Positions 45,901 to 56,654 of a stretch of 64,000 nt of DNA are shown here, in pieces. The notes below the pieces were generated by a model. The model searched no databases and had not been told where the DNA came from. It worked only from the letters and a program-made list of their open reading frames with translations. Numbering within the stretch: position 1 is the first letter of the stretch; each line of letters opens with the position of its first letter. This DNA is from Amoebophrya sp. A120 (lineage: Eukaryota > Sar > Dinophyceae > Syndiniales > Amoebophryaceae). The position numbers and the translations under genes are program-made. The stretch lies in NCBI GenBank assembly GCA_905178155.1, contig CAJINV010000008.1, positions 3,832,793 to 3,896,792 on the forward strand, written 5' to 3'.

Positions 45901-48900
45901 ATGTGGCGCGCCCCCACCCCCGTCTGCCCTTTGGAAAATTTTCTCCGCTTCTCAGAATTCCCCACGCATGGGGCGCGCCCCCATCTCCATCTGTCGCTTG
46001 AAAAATTTGCTCCGCGCGCTGCGAGCGCGGCATTGCTACCTCTGCTGTCTTCTTGGTTGGCCGCGAAGTATGTCGGCTGGCTCGGTTCGCCTGCGCCCAA
46101 TGCCGCGCGCTTCCGCTTGGTTGGTTGCGTGGCCTGCTTTTCGCAAAAATTTTCCCCGCGCGCTGCGCGCGCGGCGAGGTTGCTTCTTAGCGTTCCCCAC
46201 ACATGGGGCGCGCCCCCGCCTTCGTCTGTCGCACGCTTGGAAAATTTCCTCCGCGCGCTGCGCGCGCGGCCTTGCTGCCTCTGCCTTCTTCTTGGCCGCG
46301 AAGTGTGTAGGGTTGGCTACCCTGCACCCAATGCGCCCGCTCCCTCGCTTTGCTGCGCTTCCCGCTTGTCGGAAAAATTTTCTCCGCGCGCTGCGCGCGC
46401 GGCGTGGTTGCCTCGCCGCGTTACCCGCGCCCACCGCGCGCTGCGCGCGCGGCTTTGTTATTTCTCTTTTCTCGGCCGCGAGGTCCGCTTTGTTTTGCAC
46501 ACCCAGCGCGCCCGCCCCCGCCTGGTTGCGTAGGTGGCGGGCCCGTTGGCCTGAAAGGAAAACGAACTTTGTCCGCTTGCAAGACGAGGCCGCTTCGTTC
46601 TCAGCGTTGCCCACACATGGGGCGCGCCCCCATTGCCGTCTGGCGCTTCGCGGTGCTGGGGCTTCGCGCATCGCTTCGCGCGTGCGCGTGTATTCGGCTT
46701 TTCCGCTTCTGGGTGGAGGTCTTTTGATTTTCCCCGGAGGTGTTTGATTTTTTCTACCGTATTTTGGAGGTTTTCGGCCGCTGGCCTCGAATGGGCGGGA
46801 CGAGAAGACTTTCGAGAAAAAGCGAGAACTTCGAGAAAAAGTGAGAACTTCTCGAGTTCTTGCCATTTTCTCGCTTCTCTCGGTTTCGGACGAGTCCCGT
46901 TTGATTTTTTCTACAGCTGTAGAAAAAATCAAAACGAGGCGCGTGCTTCTTGTGAGAAAAATCGTCGTCTTTGTGTTTTCTCGTTTGATTTTCTCTTTGT
47001 ATCCTTTCTCTTCTTTTTTCTCTTTTCTTCTCGTTATGATTTTCTCTACATATTTTTGATTTTTTCTACCGACACTAGAAAAAATCAAATATTTTATGCG
47101 AGGCGACTGGCAGGCATGTTCACAAGTTTGTCTGCTTCCAGACCCAGACATATTAATTTGCATTGGATAGCTGGGATCCAGCACCACGGAACCACGTATT
47201 ACCCGACACCCGCGCCAACGCCCACATATCACATGGATCCAATGGGAAATTACCAGCAGGCTCTGGGGAACCCCGCGCAGCCGTATGTCTACATGCAGGT
47301 ATCTATTGAAGCTTAGATTTTGACCTATCAACAGGACATCGATGTTGCTGGTGCTTTTATGCAGTTTGTTGATGCTGTTAGTGTTACTGGAGCTTGTGCT
47401 TTCAAATTTGCAACTTCCTGTGACTTTGTGAGCCAGAAATATATTTTTACGGAGAGCACGACCAATCTTGCGCTATTAACGCTGTGCGCGATCTTTCGAA
47501 GTAGGGTTGTTTGAGCCCAGGTGAAAATTTTGACAATGAAAAGAATGCCGTCGCATTTCTTTGGTCCTTTTTGTTTACTTCTACGCTCCTACAAAACAAA
47601 AGTCAAATAAGTATAAAGTGGAAGTGCGTATCCAAAAAACAAAAATTGACTCCAGATTCCGTCGGCTCCCCAGGTGGTTTACCACCCCCTTGGCGGGTAT
47701 CCGCAGATTACGCAGCTGCAGCCAATGCCGGCCAACTTGCAGCCAGCGCAAGTGCAGCAACTCACGCAACAACCGCCGCCACTAGGGCCACCTCAGCCGC
47801 AAAGTAACCCGGCGACGAGTATCAGTATAACAAGTCCGAAGCAGCAGCACCACGCTGCTACTTTGAACTTGGTTGCTGCAGGCGGTGGCGCGGGACCACA
47901 AATGCCCTCTTCAAATAACGCGGCGACACAGCAGCTACTGAATCCGCTGGATTTGATCCCTCTCCCGTCCGGCGGCGACACCTGCAACAGCACGAGCTCT
48001 GCGGGAAATAACAGCACGATGACCGGGACCACGACCATCCATGCGTCCTCCTCCACGTCGTCTGCGGGAGCGCCGGTCGTGGTCCCAGCTGCAGGAGCAG
48101 GTTGTGCCCCGCCGCCGATGGATCACATGCAGTTGCTGCAACAGATCGCGCAGGGGGCCGGTACAACAACTCTCGGCGGTGGAGCTACTGCAGCCGCCTC
48201 ATCAACATCCACCGCACAGCATCAGCAGCTGCCGCCACAACTGCCGTCCACGGTTGCAGCAGCTGTCGGAGGAGGAGGAGCCCCCGCCGGGGGTGCACCA
48301 GGAGCACCCGGCGGGCCACCAGTCCCGCCGATAAATCCGCAGGAGCTCTTGGGTTTGATTCCGCGAGAGCACCAACTAATCGGCACCATGGACGCGCGGG
48401 GCGGTATCACGTTCTTCAACAACGCACTGCAGTCATTGACTGGTGGACCTGCAGCGGGAGCTCCGCCCTCTGGGGGTGCGCGTGCCGCTCCGGCAGGCGC
48501 GCCGGGTGGTGCAGCTGGCGGGGTGGCTCGGACTGGTCCAGGGTAACAAGTAGGCCGAGGAGCACTGAGTTGTTGTAGCGACACGAACAAAAGAAAATTA
48601 AAAAAAAACTGCGACCTTTTATGATTTCGATTTCCACCATTTCGTGGCGGTGTCGAGTCTACTTATTGTACCCCGCAGTTTGATATCGTAAACGGAAAAG
48701 TTAGCTTCTCGCATGGTATTTCTTCCCCGAAATTATACTAAATTGAATATCAATACAACTATGAATTACAGATATACAAAAGCTTGCGCAAGCGCTTCTC
48801 AGTCACATTATTTTTTGCTTCAGTATTGACGCATTTTTCTTCAGTATTCTTGTCTTTATTCCAATTTTCAACTTTAGAAATAACAACTCACAGTATGCAA

Positions 48901-49491
48901 AAATACAGTAAAGGTCATTGCACTCAGAAACAAAACGAGTACCAGAAAAATTAGACACGATTGGATCGGAGACTGGGGTGCTTGCTCTTGTACGAACTTT
49001 TCGCGTGCTTATCCATGTGAAATGTTGTCAACCATCTTCTAGTCTTGCTATCCTTTCAGCTCCCATTTTTACACACCATATTTGCAACAGTTAATTCGAC
49101 GCCAACATCAACAAGCTCAGGCACGGTAAGATTTTATTCTAGTTCATTGCTTCTTTAGCTCATCTGTTGTATTTTTCCAGACAACCTGAAAGCTTTTTCA
49201 GGTCCGCCGCCCGATCCTGAGCCGAAGGTATTGCACCTCAGTACGCGCGGGTCGGTGGTTAAAAGCGAAACTGCCTTTCTTCATCCTTTCTCAAAAGCAT
49301 AAGTCTTTTGCGGAAGGTTTTGTTCCTGCGGAGTGAGTGGAGGAATTGGATCATTGATAGGCCGCTTTCAGCAGGAGCATGGTGGGGACGACAGCAAAAA
49401 TCAACTGTCGCAGAAGTATATCGAATTTTTCAATAACAAGCGCAGCTGCAACATCTTCAAGCTGCAGTGCGACGCACAGTACATTGAATAA
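33955..49491 (+). CDS. 2000-residue low-complexity protein, 12 exons, with a 6.85-kb intron
   Basis: Exons: 33955-35181, 35393-37512, 37803-38024, 38186-38258, 38434-38644, 38908-39341, 39515-39747, 39972-40322, 47175-47298, 47674-48535, 49202-49227 and 49372-49491. All phases agree and the sum is exactly 2001 codons. The protein is mostly Ser/Ala/Gly/Thr/Gln-rich. More ordered islands are ALSPEDKDLLDRALRIAARE, SRPKVFSLEDLSRRRDTEGT, RKVIGNHKALLLRKNGREIV, a His/Pro-rich stretch, LGLIPREHQLIGTMDARGGI and the last exon SQKYIEFFNNKRSCNIFKLQ. I recognise no family; RNA-granule scaffolds have similar composition (inference only). The last two exons are less certain because the donor at 48536 (gtccag) is weak. 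If unused, the frame stops at 48546. Eight introns are GT-AG and three are introners. Confidence 0.65.
38025..38185. mobile_element. Introner element, family C
   Basis: This 161-bp intron has an imperfect direct repeat, agtag at 38020-38024 and agcag at 38181-38185. The termini are atcctgtgcaaaag on the left and cttttgcagttcat on the right, with tcgtactcgta and tacgagtacga just inside. The join acg agt ag|a ccc keeps the frame. Confidence 0.75.
39342..39514. mobile_element. Introner element, family C
   Basis: This 173-bp intron has the direct repeat cttcc at 39337-39341 and 39510-39514. The termini are tatgcattgcaaaag on the left and cttttgcacagg on the right. The join tct tcc|cgg gcc keeps the frame. 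The left end has the same tatgcattgcaaa start as the family A copy at 59898. Confidence 0.8.
41200..42550. repeat. Degenerate ~510-bp GC-rich repeats
   Basis: Words recur about 510 bp apart: gcggccgcctgtgtgatatg near 41390 against gcggccgtctctgcgatatg near 41900, and gttgcttgtgccggccgggc near 41514 against about 42024. Runs such as gcgcgctgcgcgcgcg are interspersed and self-complementary. Confidence 0.7.
43370..43615. repeat. Cluster of short palindromes (tatctaccaggtagata)
   Basis: The palindrome tgtatctacc-a-ggtagataca occurs at 43370-43390 and again at about 43435-43455. Partial or diverged copies lie near 43463, 43500 and 43591, separated by agcctcct-type spacers. Confidence 0.8.
43830..43894. 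repeat. Two near-identical palindromes (gagaatctctttg / caaagagattctc)
   Basis: Positions 43830-43856 and 43868-43894 each hold a perfect 13-bp inverted repeat with a single central base. Related half-sites continue at 44100-44180. Confidence 0.85.
43928..44092. repeat. Three tandem units of about 60 bp
   Basis: Each unit starts aacaa(t)...aaataaaagcc and ends in ctcaaccgacgtgcctgctc. The third is shorter at its end. Confidence 0.8.
44213..46764. repeat. GC-rich tandem array bracketed by 19-bp inverted repeats
   Basis: About fifteen units of roughly 90-130 bp each carry a gcgcgctgcgcgcgcg hairpin core, then gaggttgcttctcagcgtt and cacatggggcgcgccc. A second-order repeat is visible: the block with cacacaatgcgcggc and cttgtcatgtcggaaaaatt at about 44456-44570 returns at about 45590-45690. 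The array is bracketed by aaatacggtagaaaaaatc at 44213-44231 and its exact reverse complement at 46746-46764. Confidence 0.8.
46900..46933. repeat. Perfect 34-bp palindrome
   Basis: The arm tttgattttttctacag at 46900-46916 is exactly reverse-complemented at 46917-46933, with no loop. It belongs to the gattttttctac motif family found on both sides of the array. Confidence 0.9.
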
Positions 49492-50788
49492 ATGAACAAC
49501 TAAAAGTACAACAACTACAACCATCTGCAGCGGATGCGGAGGTTGTGTTTGTCGGAAAACAATTACTTCTTACGACGACGGGCACGTCCATCTCGACCAC
49601 GTCGAGGACGTGATGATGCTTATCATCATCATGAAAAATGAAGATAGGAAGTGACGTAAAAATTACTCGGGTGAATGATACCTCGACGGGCGGCAGCATG
49701 AGGGCTAGAATGAAAATAAAACCTTCTTCTGGGCTCACCGGGCTCCTCCGGTTGCTACGTTTTTGATTTTGGTACAAAAAAAAGACCACTCAAAAACTGC
49801 GAGCATCGGTTAGGAAGAACAAAGAAGTGAGATATGATTACAGGACCGCCTCGGATTCAATTCTCATACAACAAATGTACTTGACTCTTTATGTAAACTC
49901 CGTCTACTCTATCACAACCACCAGACAGTGCAATAGCTTCAATTTCTTGAAACTCACTCCGGACGAAGGGAGCACGCAGGAAGAGCAGCATTTCTAACTC
50001 TTCGTGAATGCTTAGAACAAATGTATCCAAAATTTTTCATTGAAATAAGAAGCGATAAGAAGACAACTCATCAAACAAAGCTAAGCAAGCGAAGAACCGT
50101 CTTCAAGACCCCGAGGCAACACGACCGCCTAAGTTGTGTAGGTCTTGGCCACCAAAGACCACAACTTCCGGGACCACCGGCTGCTGGCTGCCTGTTCATA
50201 ACTCGCTTTTGTTGTCGTCTTTCGTTTTTTTTTACGTGAGAATAATACACTGTTCGTTTGTCCTGCGTTTATAGAAGTTGTGTCTACTTTATTCTTGGTC
50301 TTCGAGCAGAATCACACCGCAACAGTTGACGTTTTTTCCATTGTGACGTCGTCCAGAGTTGCACATCAACAACGATGACAAGGACAACAGAACTTCACTG
50401 CACAAGAAAATCTTCTAAATCTATTACCTACATCAACAGCGGCCACTGCAACTGCAGCTCCTTGTACTTTTTCCCTATCGGTTGTGGAGTACATGAAGAA
50501 ATCATTTTTTGTGCTAAGAACAATCATGGGTAGACCTAGCCTACCAACAAGCAAAGGCCTGCGAATTCTTGCGAAAATTTGATCTTGTATGTTTCATCTG
50601 CTCCGTAGGACACACACGACACTGGTGGCACACTTGCGGCCCGCACCAACAAGGTCGTCGAAGTTGGTCCTCTACTGTTGGACCTTCGTGGTCTGTCGTG
50701 TGTGAAACTGTTACAAGAACTGTACATGAACTATAAGAACTTCTGCGGTTATTTTCCGTTTTCGGGGCAGAAGCATACTACGTAGAAG
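49492..50788. other. Intergenic, nothing recognised
   Basis: Spacer between the end of the 2000-residue gene and the IQ-motif gene. Only short frames, and no repeats or RNA genes are recognised. Confidence 0.5.
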
Positions 50789-53700
50789 ATGGCACCAGCA
50801 GAGCAGCAACCGTCCTCCGGTCCCAGAAAACAACAAGGTGAAGAGGAAGCTCCGCAAGAATCTTCAATCGTAAAGGACCGGACCGTATCGGTTGACACCG
50901 AGGAGCTGTACCCCAATCGCACGGAAAGCGTCGGTATGTATTGCAAATATGTCTGGGTCTGGAAGAATGCAAGATTTGTCATGCTTGTCTGGCATGACTG
51001 TTAACTCTGTGATGCTTAGGCGCGAAAAGACGCACTTTCCTGTCATGCAAAAACGAAGCCTGCCATGCGGAATACGCAACACACGGGAGCATAGAAACTT
51101 GTCGTGCTTGGTCACCTATTGCAGTGAGCTCATTATTCACAGAGTTGCATCACAAGTTTCCAGACCCAGACATTTTTGCAATGCACAGTCGCCTCTCTCT
51201 TTTCCGACGAGCGTGCGCTGGAGCAGGTCGCCGCGAATGTCGCGGAGAACGCAATTTTTGGGGCGGACAAGGCTGGCGAGGAAGTTTTACACACGACTGC
51301 GGATCATGTTCATGATGCAGGAGCAGGAGGGGCACGATTAGCAGTAAATCAACTTCCTGGCGATCATGATCATCCTCGTGAAGATGTTTGTTCTGCTACC
51401 ACCGCGCTCCCGTCTGATACTGCAACGGAAGCAGCACCTCCAGCAACTGCTCAGGCAGCAATTCAGGGATTTGGATTTGCAGCGGCCACTGAGGATGAGG
51501 AAACTACAACAGCATTTCCACCAGTTGACGGCGAGCCAAGTAGAACAACAGGCGCAGACGGGGGCAGCTCGCAGCTGCCAAAGCACTCCGTTGCTGCACG
51601 TCGACAGGACGGCGCTGAAAGTTATGAACTAGAGGAAGTGCTGATGTCCACCGCATCGGAGGCGGAAGAGGTCATGCTCGCACGCGTCGCCGCGGCCGTG
51701 GTCCACCAGGTCGAGGAGAAGGTGCTAGGAGGGACGGGAAAAATGGTCGCGGCCCCGGGTCATGAAGTAGATCAAGATGATGGTGACGCGCGAGGGGCTC
51801 CTGTACAGCCACACCAGACGACACCTCCAGGAGATGTTGATCATGGAGCGCCAGAAGTTGTAGCTGCGCGATCCGTAATTTTTGAAGAACAAACGGCAGC
51901 ACGTGAGGATACTAGTAGAATAAAGCAGGAGGATGCAGCTCCTTCCGCGAAAGGCACCTCGAGCGTGAAAACCACCCGCCGGGTCAGCTTTCGTGACGAC
52001 GAGGAGGAAGTCCTCGACCTCGTTCAAGCACCTGATCTCGGAGTGCTGGGGGCACAGCCGCCAGCAGAGAACGACGTGGACAAACCGCGAGCAGAAGAAG
52101 AGCCCGGCTTCTCCGTCACGACAGAATCGGAAACGAAAGCGTCTAGTACTGCAGCTGCAGGGCAAAATACTGCGAATTATGCGAACGCCGACCTGGAAAA
52201 GTCGGAGCCGACAGAGCTTTCCCTGAAAATAACAGCGCAAGATCAGATCGCCACTGAGGAGGAAGAAACAACACATACACAATTGAAACAACAACCGGAA
52301 ATAAAGGACGAGTTATTTTTCGATGACGACAGCAATAAAGTCGAAGCTGTTACCGCAGGTTTCTGCCCGTCTTCTTCCAGTGGGTATACCACCCCGCGCG
52401 ATGTCGGAACGGATACGCAGTCCTCCGGGGAGGAGACCAACAAGCAAAACAAACTCGTCGCAGCCGAAGTCGTCGCAGCCAGTTCTGACGTGGCAACAGC
52501 GGCGCTGACAGACGACCGGCCTTTGAAAATCAGTTTGGAGGTACTGTAATAAATGTGAATATTACAACAAATCCCCACATTCGCACTTGACTTGTTTAGG
52601 CATAGGCTCACCATGCTCGATGATGCGCGTCGATGAATCTTTTGCACCGTGCTGACTATCATGTAACGTTTGGGTTTGTGTCAACAACGTAAAGCTAGCT
52701 GATCATGATTGCAAGCATTGCACCACAACGCATGCACATTTTGTTTGCAAAAAAAAACTCAGATCTCCCGTCACGAGCACGGTTCGCGCATTGTCGGCGA
52801 GGTTTCCGCTCGCGAACTCACCGACCGAGACAAGCGTGTTTTAAACGAGGCACTGAAACTCACCATCGACCAGTGGCAAAGCACCAGCACGGGAGCTGCA
52901 GCAGCGCTTACAAGAACTGGTGGATCATCGACTTCTAGTTCTACTACAGGTGATGGCTCCAGTACAAAAGCGCCGGGTACGGCGCTTGGCGCGACCACTG
53001 CGACGACTTCCACGGTTGTGGGACCATTAGTACACGACCACGAGTTCTCCCAGCCGGAGTTTTGGACGCAAAAGTCGCTCGCCTACGATTCCTCCGAGGA
53101 TCCTGCGACCAGTCTGACGCTGACCTTAAACTGCGAGAGCGGCGAATTGCACGGGCTCAAAATCAGCGCGCGCAGCCAGGCCGAGGACATGGAGAAGTTC
53201 GTCATTGAGAGGGCGGCCACGCCGCCCTTCGTGGCGACTTGTTCTGCGGCCGCGGGGGTGCTGGGGGACGAGGTGCAGATGAAAACGAAGAGGCTGGCGC
53301 AGGAGGAGTTGCACAAAATGATAGAGGAGGAGGAGAGAAGAAACAGGGCGGAAATGGATAGGTACGGAAGGTTGATGGAATTTCTTTGTGCATTTTGTAG
53401 TATGTCACGCGCACCAAGGTAGAGATTGAAGTGGAAATCTTAATCTTCCAATGAAAGCGAACATCAACATTAACATTTACTGTTTCCGTTTCCGTATCAA
53501 GAGCAACAATGCGACTGCAAAACGTCGTCCGGGATGAAGAATTTCACGAAAGAATTCAAAATCCGGACAGAATCCTTCACGAGCGCGCGCAACAAGCGAT
53601 CAAGATCCAGGCTGCCGCGCGCGCCCGACGCGACCGGCGGCGGGCCCAGAGCCTGAAGATGCAGAAAGAGGAAGAGCGCCTCCAGGAGTACGAACGGGTG

Positions 53701-56654
53701 GCTTTCGCGAAGCGGATGGAGCGGGCGGCCACGAGGATTCAGTCGCTGCATATCCAGGAAAAAACACCCATCCACATCCAATTTGTCATGCAGAACACGT
53801 ATAAAATCCTGTGTCTGTCATGCAAAAAATGGATGGGGATGGGTTTTTTTCTGTGGATACTGCACCGGGGGAGGCGGGCACGGAGCTTGACGGACGAAAT
53901 GCGCGAGATGAGGAAGAACGGTATAATCACTATCATCTCGTCAATCTTTTGTGAAGGTGACCACTAGAAGATGGGTCCGCAACCATGATTATATCGCGCA
54001 CAGTTATTCTTGGCAAAAGAATTCTAGGGAAACCCTCTTGCCACAAGATGAACTCAGTCTTTATCATTTTTGCTTGTTATACGCTTGTGCACGGAGATCG
54101 TGCGGTTGTTGCAGCTTTTGCAAGGTCCGGATGACTTGTGAGACTGACGTACAAACAATGCGGATAGTGCACTAATTCTAATACAAATACAATACTTTTA
54201 TCGCAGCCGCCTCCGAAGCGATTCAGTCCCGTTGGCGGGGAGCGGAAGCTCGGGACTTGGTGAAAAACCTGAAAGAGTACAAGCAGAACCACGACCCGCG
54301 GACCATTCGAACGACAATGGCCAAGGAGAACCAGGCGCACAAGATCATGTCAAACTCTACAAGGTATCATGGGCATTCCTCCTCGCAGAAGAGAAAAGCG
54401 AAGAAGAAGCTTATCTTGCTGGACCTGCACCACGTGCACCACCACCACCATTTCCATCAGGTCAAGGCCGGCACTTCTAACCAGAGCGGGGCAGCTGTAG
54501 GTGGTGCGAGAACGTCTGATGCTGCTCCTCGTGGTAGAGAACAGCAATTAGATGCCACGTTGAAGGAAAAGCACCAGGCAGCAGTGGAGCACCAAGCCAC
54601 ACAGTTGACGACCAAGACGTATGTCGAAAATAGAGCGGAATCTCTCTACCAGGGGAACTACAAAAAATTCATGCTGGACAATGTACGCGTTGTTCTGTTT
54701 CCTACGATCATGGAGCTTCATAATAATCTATCACTATCAGATACTGATAGCTTATAGATATTTCTGTGTAATAACAGCTGGCTGCGACACAGTTGTCTTG
54801 GAAAAATCAACAAAAGCATGATCATGAATTGAAAACTCCACCAACATCGCAGCCTCCCTTCGAGTCCGCGGAGGAGTACTACAGTTACGCCTCGAAGCTG
54901 CCCGGTGACAAGCGCCTCGACTACCTTTCCCCGTACCAGTACACTGCGAAACAGCGCGGAAATTACTATGGAGCACCAGCCGCGGCGCACCACAACGTAG
55001 CGTCGACCTCCTCATTGAATGGAGGAGGCCATCATGCGGCCGGTAACGCAATTGGCGGCCCTCGTCCCCCCGTGCACTCGAACCCGCACAGCAAGAGTAG
55101 TACGAAAGAGCGGTGGTTTGTGGACGGGAAACACAACATGACAGCGCCGAGCTCCAAAAGCAGCATGCGCAGCAATAACAAAACCTCCAGCCACTTAATT
55201 CGCAGTGTCGACGGGAGCAGCAGCGGCGCGGCGGGTGGTGCAGCTGGTGGAATGAGCCTCAGCAAGAGTTCATTTTACGGCAAGAAGGTGGACAAAACGC
55301 TTCAAAAACAGGCCGGTGCTGCTTCGAGAGGGTCACCATATGCGGAAAAACGGTTTCTACCCAAGATAGTGTAAAAAGTGCATGGTTTGTCCCTGGAGCT
55401 CGCTGTTATTTGTGGTGGAAGACTTTTAGCATCCGGCCACCTCGTACTTGGAAATTTGTTCAAAAGGAGTTCAAAGATGAGCTCAAAGCGAGTTCAGAAC
55501 GAGTTCAAAGCGAGTTCAATAATTTGGACCAAGTCAGTTGACCTATCGCAAAAATCGCAATGAGCCAGCTACCTTTTGTCGAAAGTCAATTGCCTTTGCG
55601 TGGAGTTTGCGAGAAGTCAATTGTCTTTGTTCGGAATTTGCATAAAGTCAAGTGCCTTGATCCAAATTTCAAGAAAAGTCAACTGACTTCTCCTGAAGTC
55701 GGCTCATTTCGCAAACGGGCAGCAAAGCTTTGAAGTATGTGCGCGTTTTTTTTTGCTAGGGCTCCGAAACGACCAGAGGCGCGCGCCGTTGGTTTGCGTT
55801 TTCCCGTGCCGCCCTGCGATTTCGGGAACGGCCCGAAGACACGGGGACGACAAGACGCAAAAAGGGGCGCAAAGCCGCACAGCAGAGGCTCCCGTCTGCC
55901 TTCTCCACCCTCAGATCTGTTCTCGGCGACTTCGCGACGGGATTCAAGGGTGGGGAAACGGGGCGGGCGCCACTGCATCTGCAGGAGAAGCAGAAACTGA
56001 GCGGCTGGGGCCCAAGTCGGACAGGCATGGTAGTCCGTTGGCTTCCCCGCGATTGAGTAGGTGCAGGGGCGTTGCTTGCAAAAAAGTCAATTGTCTTTTT
56101 CAAAAATTCGCAAAGAGTCAATTGTCTTTTTCAAAAATTTCCAATAAGTCAAGTGCCTTCTTGCGGAATTGGTAGGTCTTCTTGGTTGACTTTTATTGCG
56201 AAAGACAGAAGCCAGTTGACTTTTCTGGAAAAGGCTCGCAGAAGTCAATTTACTTCTCATTGACTTTGCTCAGAAACGAGAACGCCACTGACGTCGCTCG
56301 GAATCACACGAAAGCGAGGGGTCATTTGACCTTGCTCGGAAATCGCCAAAAGTCTTTTGACCTTTGCAATTTTTTAGGTCAACTGATAATGGGCAAATTA
56401 TTGAACTCGTAATGAACTCGGAATGAACTCGCTTTTGAACTCGTGCGCCAGTCTTTTTGTGTAAGAAGTGCATGGTTTGTCCCTGGAGCTCGCTGTTATT
56501 TGTGGTGGACGAGTTAAGCGCGCGCGTCACTGCGGTCGAGAAAGTAAAACTTGTGGCTGCGTACCCATTGATGCGTGTGGGAAGGAGGTTGCACGACGAG
56601 GAGTTGAGCCAAGTGGTCGCACACGCCGCGCATCAAAAGGAGCAGGAAGCGTAG
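50789..56654 (+). CDS. IQ-motif (calmodulin-binding) protein, 8 exons
   Basis: Exons: 50789-50933, 51192-52540, 52763-53370, 53502-53750, 53865-53920, 54207-54682, 54853-55368 and 56514-56654; phases agree and the sum is 1180 codons. Residues about 1-500 are acidic and disordered. Residues about 500-700 include a more ordered stretch (ISRHEHGSRIVGEVSARELT). Three IQ motifs follow: AIKIQAAARARRDRRRAQ (about 730), ATRIQSLHRGRRARSLTDEM (about 775, completed only when the introner at 53751 is removed) and AIQSRWRGAEARDLVKN (about 805). IQ motifs bind calmodulin or centrin-type EF-hand proteins (established). A His-rich stretch (HHVHHHHHFHQ) and a Ser/Gly-rich tail precede the last exon, LSARVTAVEKVKLVAAYPLM. 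Five introns are GT-AG and two are introners. Centrin-linked cytoskeletal roles are plausible, not shown. Confidence 0.75.
50934..51191. mobile_element. Introner element, family A
   Basis: This 258-bp intron has the direct repeat gtcg at 50930-50933 and 51188-51191. The termini are tattgcaaatatgtctgggt on the left and acccagacatttttgcaat on the right. The join agc gtc g|cc tct keeps the frame. Confidence 0.82.
53751..53864. mobile_element. Introner element, family D (single copy here)
   Basis: This 114-bp intron has the direct repeat ctgca at 53746-53750 and 53860-53864. The termini are tatccaggaaaaaacaccca on the left and gggtttttttctgtggata on the right. Excision gives cag tcg ctg ca|c cgg, which completes an IQ motif. 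Confidence 0.85.
55369..56513. mobile_element. Composite intron: inverted-repeat element between 51-bp direct repeats
   Basis: The intron begins with a 51-bp sequence (55369-55419) that recurs with one mismatch at 56459-56509, four bases before the acceptor. Inside are inverted repeats of about 55 bp: 55490-55543 (core gagttcaataatttg) and 56376-56430 (core caaattattgaactc), both ending at a gttgacct/aggtcaac word. Next come direct repeats of the agtcaattgtcttt type on both sides, and a GC-rich core at 55740-56060. The right 51-bp copy plus gacgag-end would by itself be a 55-bp GT-AG intron. Confidence 0.75.

Larger units (their letters stand above)
40529..47110. repeat. GC-rich insertion of tandem repeats and palindromes inside an introner
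   Basis: About 6.6 kb whose base composition differs sharply from both flanks over most of its length. Long frames open on both strands because stop codons are rare in GC-rich DNA. Their translations are repetitive Arg/Ala/Pro strings, not proteins. Sub-structure: 41200-42550 repeats of about 510 bp, 43370-43615 short palindromes, 43830-43894 paired palindromes, 43928-44092 three ~60-bp units, 44213-46764 an array bracketed by inverted repeats, and 46740-47095 motifs of the gattttttctac type. Confidence 0.75.
40323..47174. mobile_element. Family A introner split by a 6.6-kb insertion
   Basis: The ends are those of a family A element: gtctgggtctggaag at 40339 on the left, cttccagacccagac at about 47135 on the right, and the direct repeat gctgg at 40318-40322 and 47170-47174. 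The first ~205 bp match the interior of the 18076 element in reverse orientation, up to ttctgaaa at 40521-40528. The remaining piece of the element appears at about 47111-47174. The reading frame joins gct gg|g atc across all 6852 bp. Confidence 0.8.

Noticed and set aside
44357-47331. Very long open frames on both strands (e.g. 45470-46747 plus, 44689-45900 and 46036-47331 minus)
   Set aside because: They lie in GC-rich tandem repeats, where stop codons are rare. The translations are the same Arg/Ala/Pro-rich string repeated, and equally long frames exist on both strands.
48536-48546. Stop codon at 48544-48546 as the end of the 2000-residue gene
   Set aside because: Not excluded, but in-phase exons at 49202-49227 and 49372-49491, the second clearly coding, fit better if the weak donor at 48536 is used.
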